Assembly: GCA_033725935.1 (NCBI GenBank)
Contig: MU867120.1
Location: 124,001 to 188,000 of the forward strand
Length of the DNA: 64,000 nt
Source of the DNA: Cladorrhinum sp. PSN259
Taxonomy: Eukaryota; Ascomycota; Sordariomycetes; Sordariales; Podosporaceae
Direction: 5' to 3'
The notes below the pieces were generated by a model. The model saw nothing but the letters and a program-made list of their open reading frames with translations. It was not told the origin of the DNA and did no database searches. Below, in pieces: positions 9,527 through 20,620 of the stretch (position 1 is the first letter of the stretch; every line of letters begins with the position of its first letter). The translations under genes and the position numbers were made by a program.

Positions 9527-12500
9527 TTACAGCGTCCTCTTCTCCACAACCTCCTCAACAGTCTGGATGTGATCACCCTCTTGGAAATCCTCCCAGTTCT
9601 CAAACGAGATACCGCACTCGTTGCCCTTTCTGATCTCGGTGATTTCCTTTTTACCTTGCTTGAGCTCATCGATCGCTCCTATTGTCCACTCTGTCAGCAT
9701 CATTCGCACTATCATCAATAAACTTGCGCGTTGTATTAGAAACGTACCCTCAAAAACGATCTTGTCCCCCCTAATGACCCTGCACTTGCTGTTCTTCTGC
9801 ACGGTCCCGTTCCTGATCCTGCACCCCGCAATATTCTTGTACGTTCGCCCCTTGATATTAATCGGGAAGATCTGCAGAACCTCAGCTTCTGCAACAACGC
9901 TGTAAGTAATCACGGGAGCAAGCTGCTCAGACAGCAGATTCCGGACTTCTTCAACGAGGTGGTAAATAATGTTGTGATCCAGAATCTTGACTCCCGCATC
10001 GTCCGCTTTGCGCTTGATGTGGCCCGGGATGGGGTTATTGAAGTTGATGATTGACGAGCCGGAAACGGTGGCGTGGTCCACGTCTGATTCGGTGATTTGC
10101 CCAGAGGAGCTGAGTAAGACTCGTGGGCGGACTTCATTGTTGCCTTGTTCGAGGATGGAAGCGGTAACTGCTTCCACTGAGCCGTGGACGTCACCCTTGA
10201 CGGTGAAGTTGACGTATTTAATTGACGAGGTGGGATCCTCATCTTCGACAAATTCCTCACCTTCTTCGAGGGCCTTTTGTCGTTTCTCTTCACGTTCCCT
10301 TTCCAGTTCCTTCTCGCGGGCTGCTTGTTCCTGTTCGGCCATTTGGGCGATTACTAGTTCGCGTTCCTTGAGTTCCTGGCGGTAGTCAACTGCATCTTTC
10401 GCTCTGCCCTCGTCTGGTGCTTGGATAATCATATCTCCTGCCTCTGGGGGATCTTTCCAGCCAAGAACCTCGACGGCTGTTCCAGGAGGAGCTTCTGAGA
10501 CTTCTTGACCAGCTTCGTTGCGGAGTGATCGGACCTTGGTGAAGACTCTTCCGGCGACGATAAAATCTCCTCGTCTAAGGGTACCGCGCTTGATAAGGAC
10601 AGTGGCTACACGACCTATAGGCTTGATGCTTGATTCTAGAACCCAACCTTCCGCCATGCCGTCTGTTTCGGAGCGAATCTCAAGCATTTCTGATAACAAC
10701 AGAATATTTTCCTCGAGGTCATCCATGCCTTGGCCTGTCTTGCCACTGACGGGGACGACTTGCACGTCACCACCATAGTCTTCAATCTCGAGGCCTTGGG
10801 CAGCAAGATCAGACTTGACACGATCGATGTTGGCAGAGTCCTTGTCGATCTTGTTGATGGCGACAATAATGGGGACCCTGGCACCTTGAGCGTGCTTGAT
10901 GGCTTCGATAGTTTGAGGCTTGACGCTGTCATCGGCTGCTACAACTAGAATGACTATGTCTGTGACGTTGGCGCCGCGCTGTCTCATCGACAAGAACGCA
11001 GCGTGACCAGGTGTGTCAAGGAAGGTAATAGTTTTGCCAGTGGACATCTTGACTGAGAAAGCACCGATATGTTGGGTGATACCACCATGTTCCTGAGACA
11101 CAATGGAAGATTTTCGCAGATAATCCAAGAGAGTAGTTTTGCCATGATCGACATGACCCATGATGGTGACAACAGGTGGGCGGAGAGGGAGAGAAGAAGG
11201 ATCCTCGGGTGGAGGACGGGGCTTCAAATCTCTGTCCTCTCCACTTTCTATCGTTGGATCGAAGCCGTATTCCTGAGCGATCAGGGCGGCTGTCTCACCG
11301 GTGACGATATTGTCTTTGCCTACCTCCTCAAAGCCAAGCTCCTCTAGTTGCCGCACGAAAGGCTTAACCTTCTGTCCTAGGGCAACGGCGAGGTTTGCCA
11401 CGCTGATAAACTCTGGGAGAAGAATTGGAGTGGGTTGGTCAGCTAACGCTAGCCTCTCCTTTTCCTTCTCAGCCTTCCTGTCAGCCTTACGCTGGCGCCG
11501 TTCTTCATACTCATACTCGTCAAAATCATCATCGCGTCCACGTCCTCTTTGCTTTGACTGTGTCTTTTTAGGTTTTTCCTTCTCGGGTGCATCAAAACGG
11601 CCCCGGCGTTCATTGCGGCGTTCATTGTAAGAGGTGACATCGGCATCACTAGAGACAATGTATGGTTTGGGCTCCGCCTCCGCGGCCTCCGCAGCTGCTA
11701 CTGCCTTTGTGTGCTGGCTTTTTGCGACGTAATCATCGCCAACCCAGTCCCAATTTTCATCTGCTGCCTTAGATCCAGTTGATGTAGATTTATGTTCAAA
11801 AGGCTCCTCTACAGCCTGCGCCAATCGTGCCCATGGATCCAAATCAGATTTCCCGGGTGGCTTTTCTGGATGACCAGCTGAAGCATTAAAACTTGGTTTG
11901 AAGGGGTCCGCATTTGGTGTTGGTCTGAACGGGTTGGTGGGCAACGCCCGGGAAATGCCGTTGCTATGCAGCGGACTGTCTCTCCTCTGGAGCTGTTGCC
12001 ATTGAGGCTTGTCTGTCCTGACTTGGTTACGGAATCCATTCTTACTGGAAGGCGTATCCCTTATTGGGGCCTCTCCAGTTTCTCGAGATGCCCAATTCGA
12101 GTTTCTTTGGTAAGTTTGCGCGGGTTGAGATGAAGCAGATCTGGCTTCGGCTGCCTGGCGCTCCTTGATCTGTTGCTCACGAGCGGCTCGTTCATGGGGC
12201 AACAGATGAGCTAGAGGGTCTGCTGAGGCACGTTCGGCTTTCTCTTCTTGTTCGCGCTCGGCTCTTTCACGCTCCCTTTTGGCTTTCTCCTTAGCCTCTC
12301 GTTCGTGAGGGAGTAAGTGAGCCCAGGGGTCTGCGCTGGCCGCAGCAGCCCTTGCCTTTTCTTGCTTGGCGTGCAGACGCTCCTTTATAGCCAATTCCCT
12401 CGCAGCCAAGTCTTTTGCAGCCCGCTGAGCATTCTCTAAAGCAACCCGCTCATTATCAGCACGTTCCCGCTGAGCGGTCTCCAAAGCAAGCCGCTCCCTC

Positions 12501-13825
12501 TCCAAAGCCAGCCGTGCCTTCTCCAAAGCAAGCCGTTCATTTTCCAAAGCAAGTCGCTCCTTCTCGGCCGTTTCCCTAGCGGCTTGTTCCCTAGCGGCTC
12601 GCTCAGCATTCTCTTTGTCAAGCTTCTCCTGCTCGGCCTTTTCTTTCAACAATCGCTCGCGCTCCTCGGCCTCCTGACGCTCTTTCAGGGCCTGGTCGCG
12701 AGCAGCACGCTCGTGAGGCAACAGACCATCATCAGGCTCAGTCGCCGCAGTAGGGACTATTGGCTTGCCAAAAGAGCCCCAAGCTGGAATGGCAGAAACC
12801 CCCTTCAGAGGTTTAGCTGAAAAGGATTTGGCGACCTGAGGGGTTGAACTGGCTTTTACGGAAGGCGATTGTATATCGCCCAACTCAGCTTTGAGTGGTT
12901 CAAGCCTAGGAGTAGGTGCAGGGGAAGGTGCGGGGGCAGGTTTAGGAGCAGGCGTAGGACCAGTTGTAGGCTTGAACGAGGGAGCTGGCTGGATAGGACG
13001 GCTAGGCTGCGCCGGTGTCAGTAAAGGACTTGCGACCGGCGCACGGCGAATGAATGGTTCGGACGGAGGCAAAGGACTGCCGACCGGCGTACGGCGAATG
13101 AATGGTTCGGACGGAGGCAAAGGACTGCCGACAGGTGTACGGCGAATGAGTGGTTCGGACGGAGGCAAAGAACTGCCGACCGGTGTACGGCGAATGAATG
13201 GTTCGGATGGAGGCAAAGGAGCGTTCGACCTCTTTAGAGGTGAATTGCCGGTAAAAGCCTGCCTTTGAGCTGGAGCCCGGACAAAGTCCTGCCTTGGTAA
13301 TGGTCCTGAACGTGGACCATTTTGCCGGGTTGGTCCTGCTGCTGGTGCCGCCGCCTTTGCTCCTCTTCGCTCCTCCGCTGCCTTTTGAGCTTCTTCTGCT
13401 TTTGCAAGGCGATGTGCCTCAGCTATCCTCGCTGCCTCTTCTCGCTCTGCTTTTGCTTTTGCTGCTGCCGCATCCTTTGCCGCCTTTGCTGCTCGAGCAG
13501 CTTCTCTTGCAGCTAATTCGTGTGGGAGCAACTCGTCGTCGGGGCTCGGTTCGGTGGCTGGTTTCACTCCCCATTGTGGTAAGAATCCCTTTCCTCCAAA
13601 CTGCCTTGCGGCGGTGCTGCCTAGTAACGGCGACCCACGCGCAATCGTCGGCCTTGTCGCGGGGTTGGAGAGTATCCTCAGACCTCGTCTCGAGCTATAG
13701 CTGCTGTAGCTGTAAAGACAGAGCAAGCATGCCGAAGGCCGCTTCTGCTTCTGCGCGAGGCGTTAGTTTCCGTTACTCTGTGCTCGAGGATTGCCGTTGC
13801 GAACCTGCCATAATCCACCTCTCAT
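9527..13825 (-). CDS. Mitochondrial translation initiation factor IF-2, extended N-terminus
   Basis: GTPase bringing initiator tRNA to the mitochondrial ribosome. The C-terminal half is a full IF-2: GHVDHGKTTLLD (G1), DTPGHAAF (G3), NKIDK (G4), then domains II, III and C2. The last intron (9747-9679, 69 bp, GTACGT...ACAATAG) is a multiple of three without a stop, so the frame reads through it; splicing restores FEG|AIDEL. The main frame has no ATG near its 5' end. I infer a 7-codon first exon, 13825-13805 (MRGGLWQ), a 54 bp intron with branch CTAAC and acceptor GCGCAG, then exon 13750-9748, giving 1391 residues. The donor GTTCGC is weak, so the start is tentative. The N-terminal ~640 residues are low complexity: four 48 bp repeats, four LLPHE-x-AA modules and a long charged helix. 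Yeast Ifm1 is about half this length. Confidence 0.92.
13034..13225. repeat. 48 bp tandem repeat, about 4 copies, inside the IF-2 gene
   Basis: Four adjacent near-identical 48 bp units, in phase with the minus-strand frame, each coding a 16-residue unit of the type SLPPSEPFIRRTPVG. Units differ by one to four bases, and more diverged flanking sequence is present at both ends. Length in phase with codons suggests copy number can vary without breaking the protein. Confidence 0.9.
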
Positions 13826-14322
13826 GATTTGAAGTTATGTCGCAGCATTGCGCTGTGTTGGAGTGCTATAATAAATTCAGAAGGTTATCGCGCTCCAAAA
13901 ATTCGGCCAAGCTTCGATCGGTTCGTTCAACCACCCCTGTAAACCGAGCATCCCTACAACTTTTTTTTGGGCCTTTTTTTTTTTTTAGCGGGGCATACAC
14001 GTCAGGCTCGGGAGGCAGATGTAACACTTTTGTCACGAAGTGAAGGGTTAGGGTTCTATAGCCCCTGAACAAGTCATCACTTTCAACTTTCAACTTCATC
14101 TCATTTCCCATTCTTCATCAACACCCATCAATATTCGTTGATGAAGTGAGGTTTTCTCATCTCAACACACCCTCTTTTCATCATCGCTCTCTTCTTCGGA
14201 GACAAGCTTGAACTTCTCATTATATATCATTTTGCTGGCATTACCATTTTTAATTCATTTTATTTTCACTTCATCCTCACCGACATTAAACCTCAAACTC
14301 TCACCCCTGAATCACCGTCACA
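13826..14322. promoter_or_regulatory. Divergent promoter region, IF-2 / membrane protein
   Basis: About 500 bp between two divergent start codons, with T-homopolymers near 13960-13986 and pyrimidine-rich leader before the plus-strand ATG. No further gene seen. Confidence 0.45.
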
Positions 14323-15405
14323 ATGCCACAAAAAGCCAAAAACCGCTTCGCCTCCTCCAAGAAATCCTCATCCACCCCCTCAAAACCACCAAAGCCATTC
14401 TCCAAAGCCCCGGAATCCCTCTCCGCCTTCCTTCCAGTCCTCTCCCCAGACCACATCTACATAGCCCACATCGACCCGCGCCCAAAGCAATTCAAGCGAA
14501 AGATCTTCCTAGTACCCGTTGCCATGAACGCCTTCATCACCCTCCTCTTCATCTGGCGCATGTACTCCGTTCTCCCGCACTACCTCTACATAATCGAATC
14601 AACCCTGGGGTACGAGAACCACACGACAATACACTCAAAGGACATTAGCAACTCCCAGTTCGCCTGGATCGTTTTACGCCGCGGTGCTTCTTTCTTCATG
14701 GACTTTTTATTAACCGTCTTCATCTGGTCGTGGCCTTACGAGTTCATCGTGGGCGGAGGGCACAACGAGTCCTCTCCCGTGCAGTGGAGATGGCACGTCG
14801 GATTCCGCGATAAGGAGATTTACATCCGCAAGTCGCGCAAATGGGAGGAAGACATCTTTGGCGAAAAAGTCAAGGAAGATTTCTTGGCCGGGGAAGATAA
14901 AGCCAACGAGCCCCGCAAGCTATTGTTTTCCAAGTTGAGGGATGCTACCTCGCCCATGCTGCTGAAGCAAAAGACTGGGTACCTGACTATGGACGCGGAC
15001 TGGGACCTAGACTGGGCCGCAATGGGTATCGCTCACAAGCTAGTTGATAAGAAGGTGATTCCGCTTGATGTTTTCACTACTGTGGTTCTGATTTATCATG
15101 AGAAATTCGAGTGGTTGGTTGCGGACATGAACGTTGGAGGAACCGGCGGAAACCCACAGGAGGACGCGAGAAGGGAGCAGGTCTTCAAGTTCAGGGACGC
15201 GTTGGCTGCTGTTGGGCATGAGGATCTGTTCTTCAGGTGGATCGAGGTCGTGCAGTTCGAGACGAACAAGCCTGGTGGTTTCACTTCCGAGAGACAGGTC
15301 GAGGTTGCGCAGAAAATTCGGGATCTGTTCAAGGAGAAGGACATCGATTTTGATGAGTTTTGGAGGGAGAGTGTTGGTACTGATGGAATAATCGGTATGG
15401 ATTAA
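14323..15405 (+). CDS. Conserved fungal two-pass membrane protein, unknown function
   Basis: Single exon, 360 residues, ATG in good context (CACAATGCC). Basic Ser/Lys/Pro-rich N-terminus (residues 1-35), then two hydrophobic segments, about residues 64-90 (including AFITLLFIW) and 118-145 (FFMDFLLTVFIWSW), then a soluble, charged C-terminal domain of about 210 residues with WHVGFRDKEIYIRKSRKW and a C-terminal Lys/Glu/Asp-rich helix. I do not recognise a named domain; the even codon use and lack of stops over 1 kb leave little doubt that it is coding. Topology suggests a hairpin in a membrane with both ends on one side. Function not assigned. Confidence 0.85.
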   Translation: MPQKAKNRFASSKKSSSTPSKPPKPFSKAPESLSAFLPVLSPDHIYIAHIDPRPKQFKRKIFLVPVAMNAFITLLFIWRMYSVLPHYLYIIESTLGYENHTTIHSKDISNSQFAWIVLRRGASFFMDFLLTVFIWSWPYEFIVGGGHNESSPVQWRWHVGFRDKEIYIRKSRKWEEDIFGEKVKEDFLAGEDKANEPRKLLFSKLRDATSPMLLKQKTGYLTMDADWDLDWAAMGIAHKLVDKKVIPLDVFTTVVLIYHEKFEWLVADMNVGGTGGNPQEDARREQVFKFRDALAAVGHEDLFFRWIEVVQFETNKPGGFTSERQVEVAQKIRDLFKEKDIDFDEFWRESVGTDGIIGMD

Positions 15406-15642
15406 GGAGATGTTCAAAAGTAAAAGCTGATATAGACGGATGGGTGGGCGGTATATAAAAGGTTGCACATCAGGGGTAACTGGCAGGCATGTAGATATAG
15501 AGGTACACTCGGGGAAAAGAGTGCAAAAGCACATATAATTTGATAAAAAAGGCAAGGATACTGGAAATGGGGGGAAAAAGATAAGACAACGTCGAAGAAT
15601 AAAATATCCAGACTTCCGCCCTGGGAGCAGCACTCCAGTGCC

Positions 15643-16516
15643 TCATTTCTTCTTCTTGTTCTTGGTACCAAGCGCTGCCTCACGCTTCTTGGCCTCCTTC
15701 GCGTCAATTTCCGCCTTCTTGATTCTGTTTTGCTCTTCTTGCTCTTCTTTCTCAGCCTAAAGAGGGGGTATGTCAGTGATATGTGTTAGTAGTGGGTAAC
15801 AAGAAAAAGTCATACCTGTTTCCGCGCAGCCTCCTGCTCACGCTTCTCTCTGATGAGCCTCAGACGAGCCAAGTCAGCCTTGGCTTCGTCAGTCTTGCCA
15901 GCCTCGTGAAGCTTGCGATATCTCTCTTTGGCCTCCTGAGCCGCCAAGGCATCGCGCTCCCGTCTGCTAGCCGGCGCGGCGGTGGTCATCTTCTGGACAC
16001 CCTCGGTAACCTCGTCAACGGGAGAAGGCTTCTTTGTCTGGCTGCGCGCAGCCTTGGAGTGATTGGGATTAACGGGCATATCATCCTCGCTCTCCTCCGA
16101 GTCGCTTGGGGGGAGGTCGCCGACCTCGACGACCTGGTTCTTGGCCTTGATGGCGGCCGCCTTTTGTGCCTTCTTCTGGTTCTTGCGCTCCTCACGGCTC
16201 AGCTCGGCAGCTGCGACCGTTGAGGGGCCGGCGCCCTCCTCCTCGGACTCCTCCTCAGACTCCTCCTCTGACGAGCCCTCCTCGGAATCTTCCTCTTCAT
16301 CCTTGGGGGGAGCGTCGCCCCACATGCCCACCTCGTTACCATCGGCGTCGAGGGGTCGGAGGTTCTTGGAGAAGTGCTTGCCACCTAGTTTGTTGGCCCA
16401 ACGTCAGCTTGTGCGCCTAGAGTGATTGTCTAACTGCGGACATTCTTACCTCCACGAGTGAACTTTCTGAACTTTCCGCGTCCGCGGGAGCTAGCAGCAC
16501 CGCCACCGCCTGCCAT
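15643..16516 (-). CDS. PDAP1/PP28-family phosphoprotein (casein kinase substrate)
   Basis: Three exons, 16516-16450, 16384-15816 and 15756-15643; introns 65 and 59 bp; 249 residues. Starts MAGGGGAASSRGRGKFRKFTRGG and continues with GKHFSKNLRPLDADG, then a long Ser/Asp/Glu stretch, and ends in the family's core: RRERDALAAQEAKERYRKLHE followed by KTDEAKADLARLRLIREKR. That block is the PP28 domain of mammalian PDAP1, a small RNA-associated phosphoprotein whose exact role is uncertain. The C-terminal exon adds a Lys-rich tail (KNKKK). Acidic patches with SEEE/SDSEE are evident CK2-type sites. Probably nucleolar or cytoplasmic; not shown by sequence. Confidence 0.93.
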
Positions 16517-17859
16517 TGTGATGAATGTGTGGGTTGGTAGTAGTTGGTTGAAAGGCCGGAGCGCGGGGTATCGCAGGGTTGAGAGACTGCGATGATGTAC
16601 TGCGAATGTTGCTGTTTGGATATGATATTCCTTGGGGAGAGTGAGCAAGATATATCAAATCCAAGCAAGAAAAGAAATCTGTCTAGAAAACAAAAAGCGA
16701 TTTGATGTTAAAACCTGCAAAGAATAAGCTTCAACTTGAGTTGTCTCCGAAACGATGCACAGCCAAGAAACAGTTGAAAGTACCCCGCAGTGGAGTCATT
16801 CGGTGTAAGGCCCCACTAAAACTCGAAGGGTTTCTGGTGTTGTGAGCATTTTGATTGGCCAGTTCCTGCAGAAGTGATTGGACGGTTTCCTCATCTGGAT
16901 CTCTTATCGGTTTTAATGCTGCAGTTGTGGCTTACACATGTGGCTGAAATTTCGGTTGAGGAGTGGGGCGCTGCAGAACCTTTTTAAAGAAATCCTTGCT
17001 GCCAAAGTTTGAGTTCTCTTCTTTCTTCTTTTTCTTCTTTAACAACACATAAAACATAATTTTTCTCTCGTATTCACTCCGGTTCAAGTCCTACACCATG
17101 GCGGTCTGGAGGGGAAAGCGAAAGATAGATCGAAATTCTTGCGCTTAATTTTGTTCCTAGCGGCTTGCTGCGATGAGGGACAGAGAAGATTGCCAGAGAT
17201 ATGCCTTCCTATGAGAGTTGCCTTTTTAATCTGGATCTGAGTAAAAAAAACCTACGACTTCCAGATTTGGGAGTGTATGATATCGGTGTACGCAAACGAA
17301 GTGCGAAGAAGTGCGACGCATCGCCTTGCCCGTTGCTGTGCGACCATTTGTCAATCTCATGTCTGGTGTTCAACTTGACGCAGAGTTGTTGTCACTCTGG
17401 AACACCTGACTTTGTTGGCACTTGGTGAATAATTACTTGCTATCTGCATTTGATTTTTTGGAGTTGAGACACGGCAGTCATTTTGTCACCAACCCTAACC
17501 CAAATTACATCTTCGTGTCTTTTTTTTCTTTTTTTCCCTCAAAACTGGCGCCGGTCAACCAGCTGCGGCACAGGCACTTCCCTGGCTGGCTCGGGGTATA
17601 CAAATTGGCGCGATGTCACCATCAGCGTTGAACAAGTCAGCCCTTCCAGGCACTTGACATCCACTCTTGTGGCTCCCAAAGTTGCCAAGCCTCCATCAAG
17701 TCGTTCCCGTGCGTATCCAAGGACACCAACTCGGTTGTCCTGTCGATCTCTTGACCATGGCTACCCATGCACACCCATGACGACCATGTGAGCGTGGTCA
17801 TCTCGTCGTCTAAAGTTTGAAAAGTTTAAATTTCAACAGATGGCCACTGCTTGTAAGCC
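16517..17859. other. Divergent intergenic region, 1.34 kb
   Basis: Lies between PDAP1 and the membrane hydrolase. Pyrimidine-rich tracts near 17018-17040 and 17520-17540 are the only structure I can see. Frames here are short and have no recognisable content. The last part must be the leader and promoter of the hydrolase gene. Confidence 0.45.
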
Positions 17860-19410
17860 ATGTTCTTCGTGTACCTCACCACAGCTCTCCTCGCCATGGC
17901 CTCCATCTTCACCTGGCTCGCCTCCTTTAGGCGACGAGGAGGCACCACACAGCCTTCTGCTAAAGCAGCGCCTTCAGAATGCCCAAACAACACAAAGTTC
18001 TTTGGATCACAAATCGGAGGAAGGAGTGTCATCAACTACAGTTATACCGACATGCCATGGAAGCTCATGGGCTGGGACATCATCTCCTTCTTCCAGAACC
18101 TCTGGGCCTTCCCCTATATCGTCTTCCCCATGACGCCAACCGACTCGGGTGAGCTCAGCGAAATGGCCTTCACCTGGGGAAATGTTTTCTCCATCCTCAT
18201 GCACGGCGTCTTGCTCGTCCTCCAACTCGTCTTCATCTTAGGGTTACTTCCCTTTGCGGCACTACTCCCGGTCTGGGCAGCAGTCCTTCTCATCGCTGCA
18301 TTCCTCGCCATCAACTACGGACTCTGTCTTATCTTGAACGGTGGAACACAAGTCGAGCATCACTCTGCCCCTGAATATGCTGAAGCCTTACCTGAGCACG
18401 CCCACGAACAGTGGATCTACATCAACGGCATTTGCGCAGGCGAACACTGGCTACAGTCAAACCTGAACCGCCTCGCAGCAACTTTCAAGCGCCCCGTGCT
18501 AGGCATTCACAACAAGACCTCCGGCCTCCTATTCGACGTTCTAGAGGTGCTAATTCAACGCAACTGGGGGTATGCCACCAAGGACGTTAGAGTATGCTAC
18601 CGCATCATCAAGGAGAAGCTCTACAACCCTCAGTACACCAAAGTTATCTTCATCTTGCACAGCCAAGGCTCAGTCGAAGGCGGTATGCTCATTGACTGGC
18701 TCCTGCAGGAACTGCCGCAGGATATTCTAGCCAAACTGGAGGTTTATACCTTTGGAAACGCAGCCAATCACTTCAATAATCCCTATAGACATGTGAGCTC
18801 GCAAGGGGTGGCGGAGAGGAATCCTCTCGCCGCTGGGACGGACTCGACGCTCGAACAACAAAATGAAGAGCAAAAAGACGAGGAGGAGACAGCCCCGGCG
18901 TTAACGTCGCTGACTTCTTCCACCACTTCTGCTCACCCTTCTACGGCCTCTGATCGGGTGATTGGACATATTGAGCATTACGCCTATACCACGGACTTTG
19001 TAGCGCTGTGGGGCGTGCTGCATTTCGCTACGTCCACGATGGCCGATGCTACGATGCCGAGATTTATTGGAAGAGTGTTTTGCAGGACCTCGCCTCGGGG
19101 CGGACATCAGTTTGTGCAGCATTATTTGGATGGGATGTTTCCCTTGGAGAAGGATAATGAGACGGGTGAGCTGGCCAGGGACGAGGATGGGAGGTTAAAG
19201 GGATGTGCGGAGAAGAATGAGTTCATAGAGAGCGAGGTTTTTGTTGCTGGGTGCGGAGAGGAGGACCTTGGAGATGAGGTTTATGGTGTTATTGGGCAGT
19301 CGAGGCGGCATCATCGCGGGGGAGAAGGCGAGGAGGGTGTGAGGATGAAGGTTAAGGACTTGAGCAGGCTGTGGGGGTATAGGAATGGAGGAAGTCCGGA
19401 GGAGAGGTGA
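17860..19410 (+). CDS. Membrane-anchored alpha/beta-hydrolase-like protein, fungal family
   Basis: Single exon, 516 residues. An N-terminal hydrophobic segment (about 4-24) is followed by a larger hydrophobic region at about 105-165 (LMHGVLLVLQLVFILGLLP and a second pass ending NYGLCLIL). The C-terminal part looks like a lipase/esterase fold: WIYINGICAGEHWLQSN (oxyanion-loop type), then FILHSQGSVEGG, where Ser268 sits in HSQGS, a variant of the GxSxG nucleophile elbow, and YTFGNAANHF. A candidate catalytic His lies in GGHQFVQHYLDG. Substrate is unknown. Ala/Thr/Ser-rich insert at about 330-365 is likely disordered. The family is common in Pezizomycotina but uncharacterised as far as I know. 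Confidence 0.82.
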   Translation: MFFVYLTTALLAMASIFTWLASFRRRGGTTQPSAKAAPSECPNNTKFFGSQIGGRSVINYSYTDMPWKLMGWDIISFFQNLWAFPYIVFPMTPTDSGELSEMAFTWGNVFSILMHGVLLVLQLVFILGLLPFAALLPVWAAVLLIAAFLAINYGLCLILNGGTQVEHHSAPEYAEALPEHAHEQWIYINGICAGEHWLQSNLNRLAATFKRPVLGIHNKTSGLLFDVLEVLIQRNWGYATKDVRVCYRIIKEKLYNPQYTKVIFILHSQGSVEGGMLIDWLLQELPQDILAKLEVYTFGNAANHFNNPYRHVSSQGVAERNPLAAGTDSTLEQQNEEQKDEEETAPALTSLTSSTTSAHPSTASDRVIGHIEHYAYTTDFVALWGVLHFATSTMADATMPRFIGRVFCRTSPRGGHQFVQHYLDGMFPLEKDNETGELARDEDGRLKGCAEKNEFIESEVFVAGCGEEDLGDEVYGVIGQSRRHHRGGEGEEGVRMKVKDLSRLWGYRNGGSPEER

Positions 19411-20264
19411 GTAAAGGGCTAATAAGGGTGGCAGTGGGGATTTATGATTTTTTCCTTCCTGGAGTTGGAGAATGGCAAGGTGCATTTACTGGGGATATGC
19501 AACACCCGGCCTGGTTGATACCCAAGCAGGTAAGTCAAGATGTACTTGGCAAGTCAGATAAATACATTTCTTATCATGATCTAAGTCTCGGCTGCTAATG
19601 GTGGTGTGATCCTTCGCTCAGGGGATGCCCTGTGGCCATCCTCGGTTGTATACATGGAGGATGAGTAATAACCCCAACTTGAGCCTCAATGTTACCACCG
19701 CACTATCGGCTAGGCAGTAGGTTCGTCTCAACTCCCAATGATTGGTGTCTGGCGATCTCAAAATCGAGTCACTCGACGCACCCGATATGTGTTCCCCTAT
19801 CACGGCATCTCAAGTCCCACACCAAGGCTGTCCTTTTGTCTTGCCGAATTTCCATTCCGAACTGTTTTGGGAGGTTGAAAAGCGGGGAAGTCAAGTCTAC
19901 GGGTCTGTAATTGGATGTGCTTCCAGAGCGGGCGGTTCTGTGGCTTGACACTGCATCAAAAGTGCAGAAGAATCCTGCGCCCGGTTAGAAAGATCCCGAC
20001 CTATGAACATCGTGAGAACTGGATGCCTCGACGTTTGCCTTATTTTACAACAGAGATTCGATGAGAACAAGGCTCGGTGGTCGGCGGACAAACAGAGTAT
20101 CGTGGAGTGGCAAGGTGGGTATATAGAGTTCAGTTGTTGCCCCCCCAAACCCATGCTGTGCGCAAGAATGCCTCGTCAAAAGCCTCCAGGCCCAGGTCAG
20201 CACGGAGAATAGCACAGCCCTTACTTACAGTTGTTTTACTTCCCCTGCCACACGAAGTAGCACG
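19411..20264. other. Intergenic, 0.85 kb
   Basis: 3' flank of the hydrolase gene and 5' flank of the small gene that follows. Only short frames without recognisable content; no repeat or RNA gene seen. Confidence 0.4.
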
Positions 20265-20620
20265 ATGGTTGAGCCTTGCTGGGTGCTCATTGACAACTAT
20301 CGGCTTACAAAGGCCGAGCTCCTCCGTTACATTCAGGCGGTGTTCCCAAATGATTCTCGTGTGAAGGTTGATGTTAGTATACCCTCCTCTGCCTCCTTTT
20401 AGTTCTCGGTGTGATGATCAACCTTACCTGACGCTGTGGATAAAAGGGTCACAAGCGAGACAAGTATATTGTCTACGCCCCAAGGGAACTTTCAGAGGTA
20501 CGATGCTTTACTTCATAACCGCTAGAACAATCGACCATTCGATTTCTGACTCGACTTATAAAACATTTTCAGGACGAGATGGATGAAATAGATGACCTGC
20601 GCACTCAGAGGCGCTATTAA
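20265..20620 (+). CDS. Small three-exon gene, 68-residue protein of unknown function
   Basis: Exons 20265-20372, 20447-20497 and 20573-20620. Both introns (74 and 75 bp) have good signals: donors GTTAGT and GTACGA, acceptors AAAAG and TTTTCAG, branch CTGAC in each, and both are phase 0. Joined, they give MVEPCWVLID... through ...GHKRDKYIVYAPRELSEDE to DLRTQRRY. The protein is hydrophilic with two predicted helices (KAELLRYIQAVF and SEDEMDEIDDLRTQR) around a KYIVYAP strand; no signal peptide or membrane segment. The long exons-in-frame plus two canonical introns within 356 bp would be improbable by chance. I recognise no domain. An additional 5' exon cannot be excluded. Confidence 0.7.

Noticed and set aside
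13294..13827. 177-codon plus-strand ORF rich in Leu
   Set aside because: Antisense of the Ala/Glu-rich N-terminus of IF-2.
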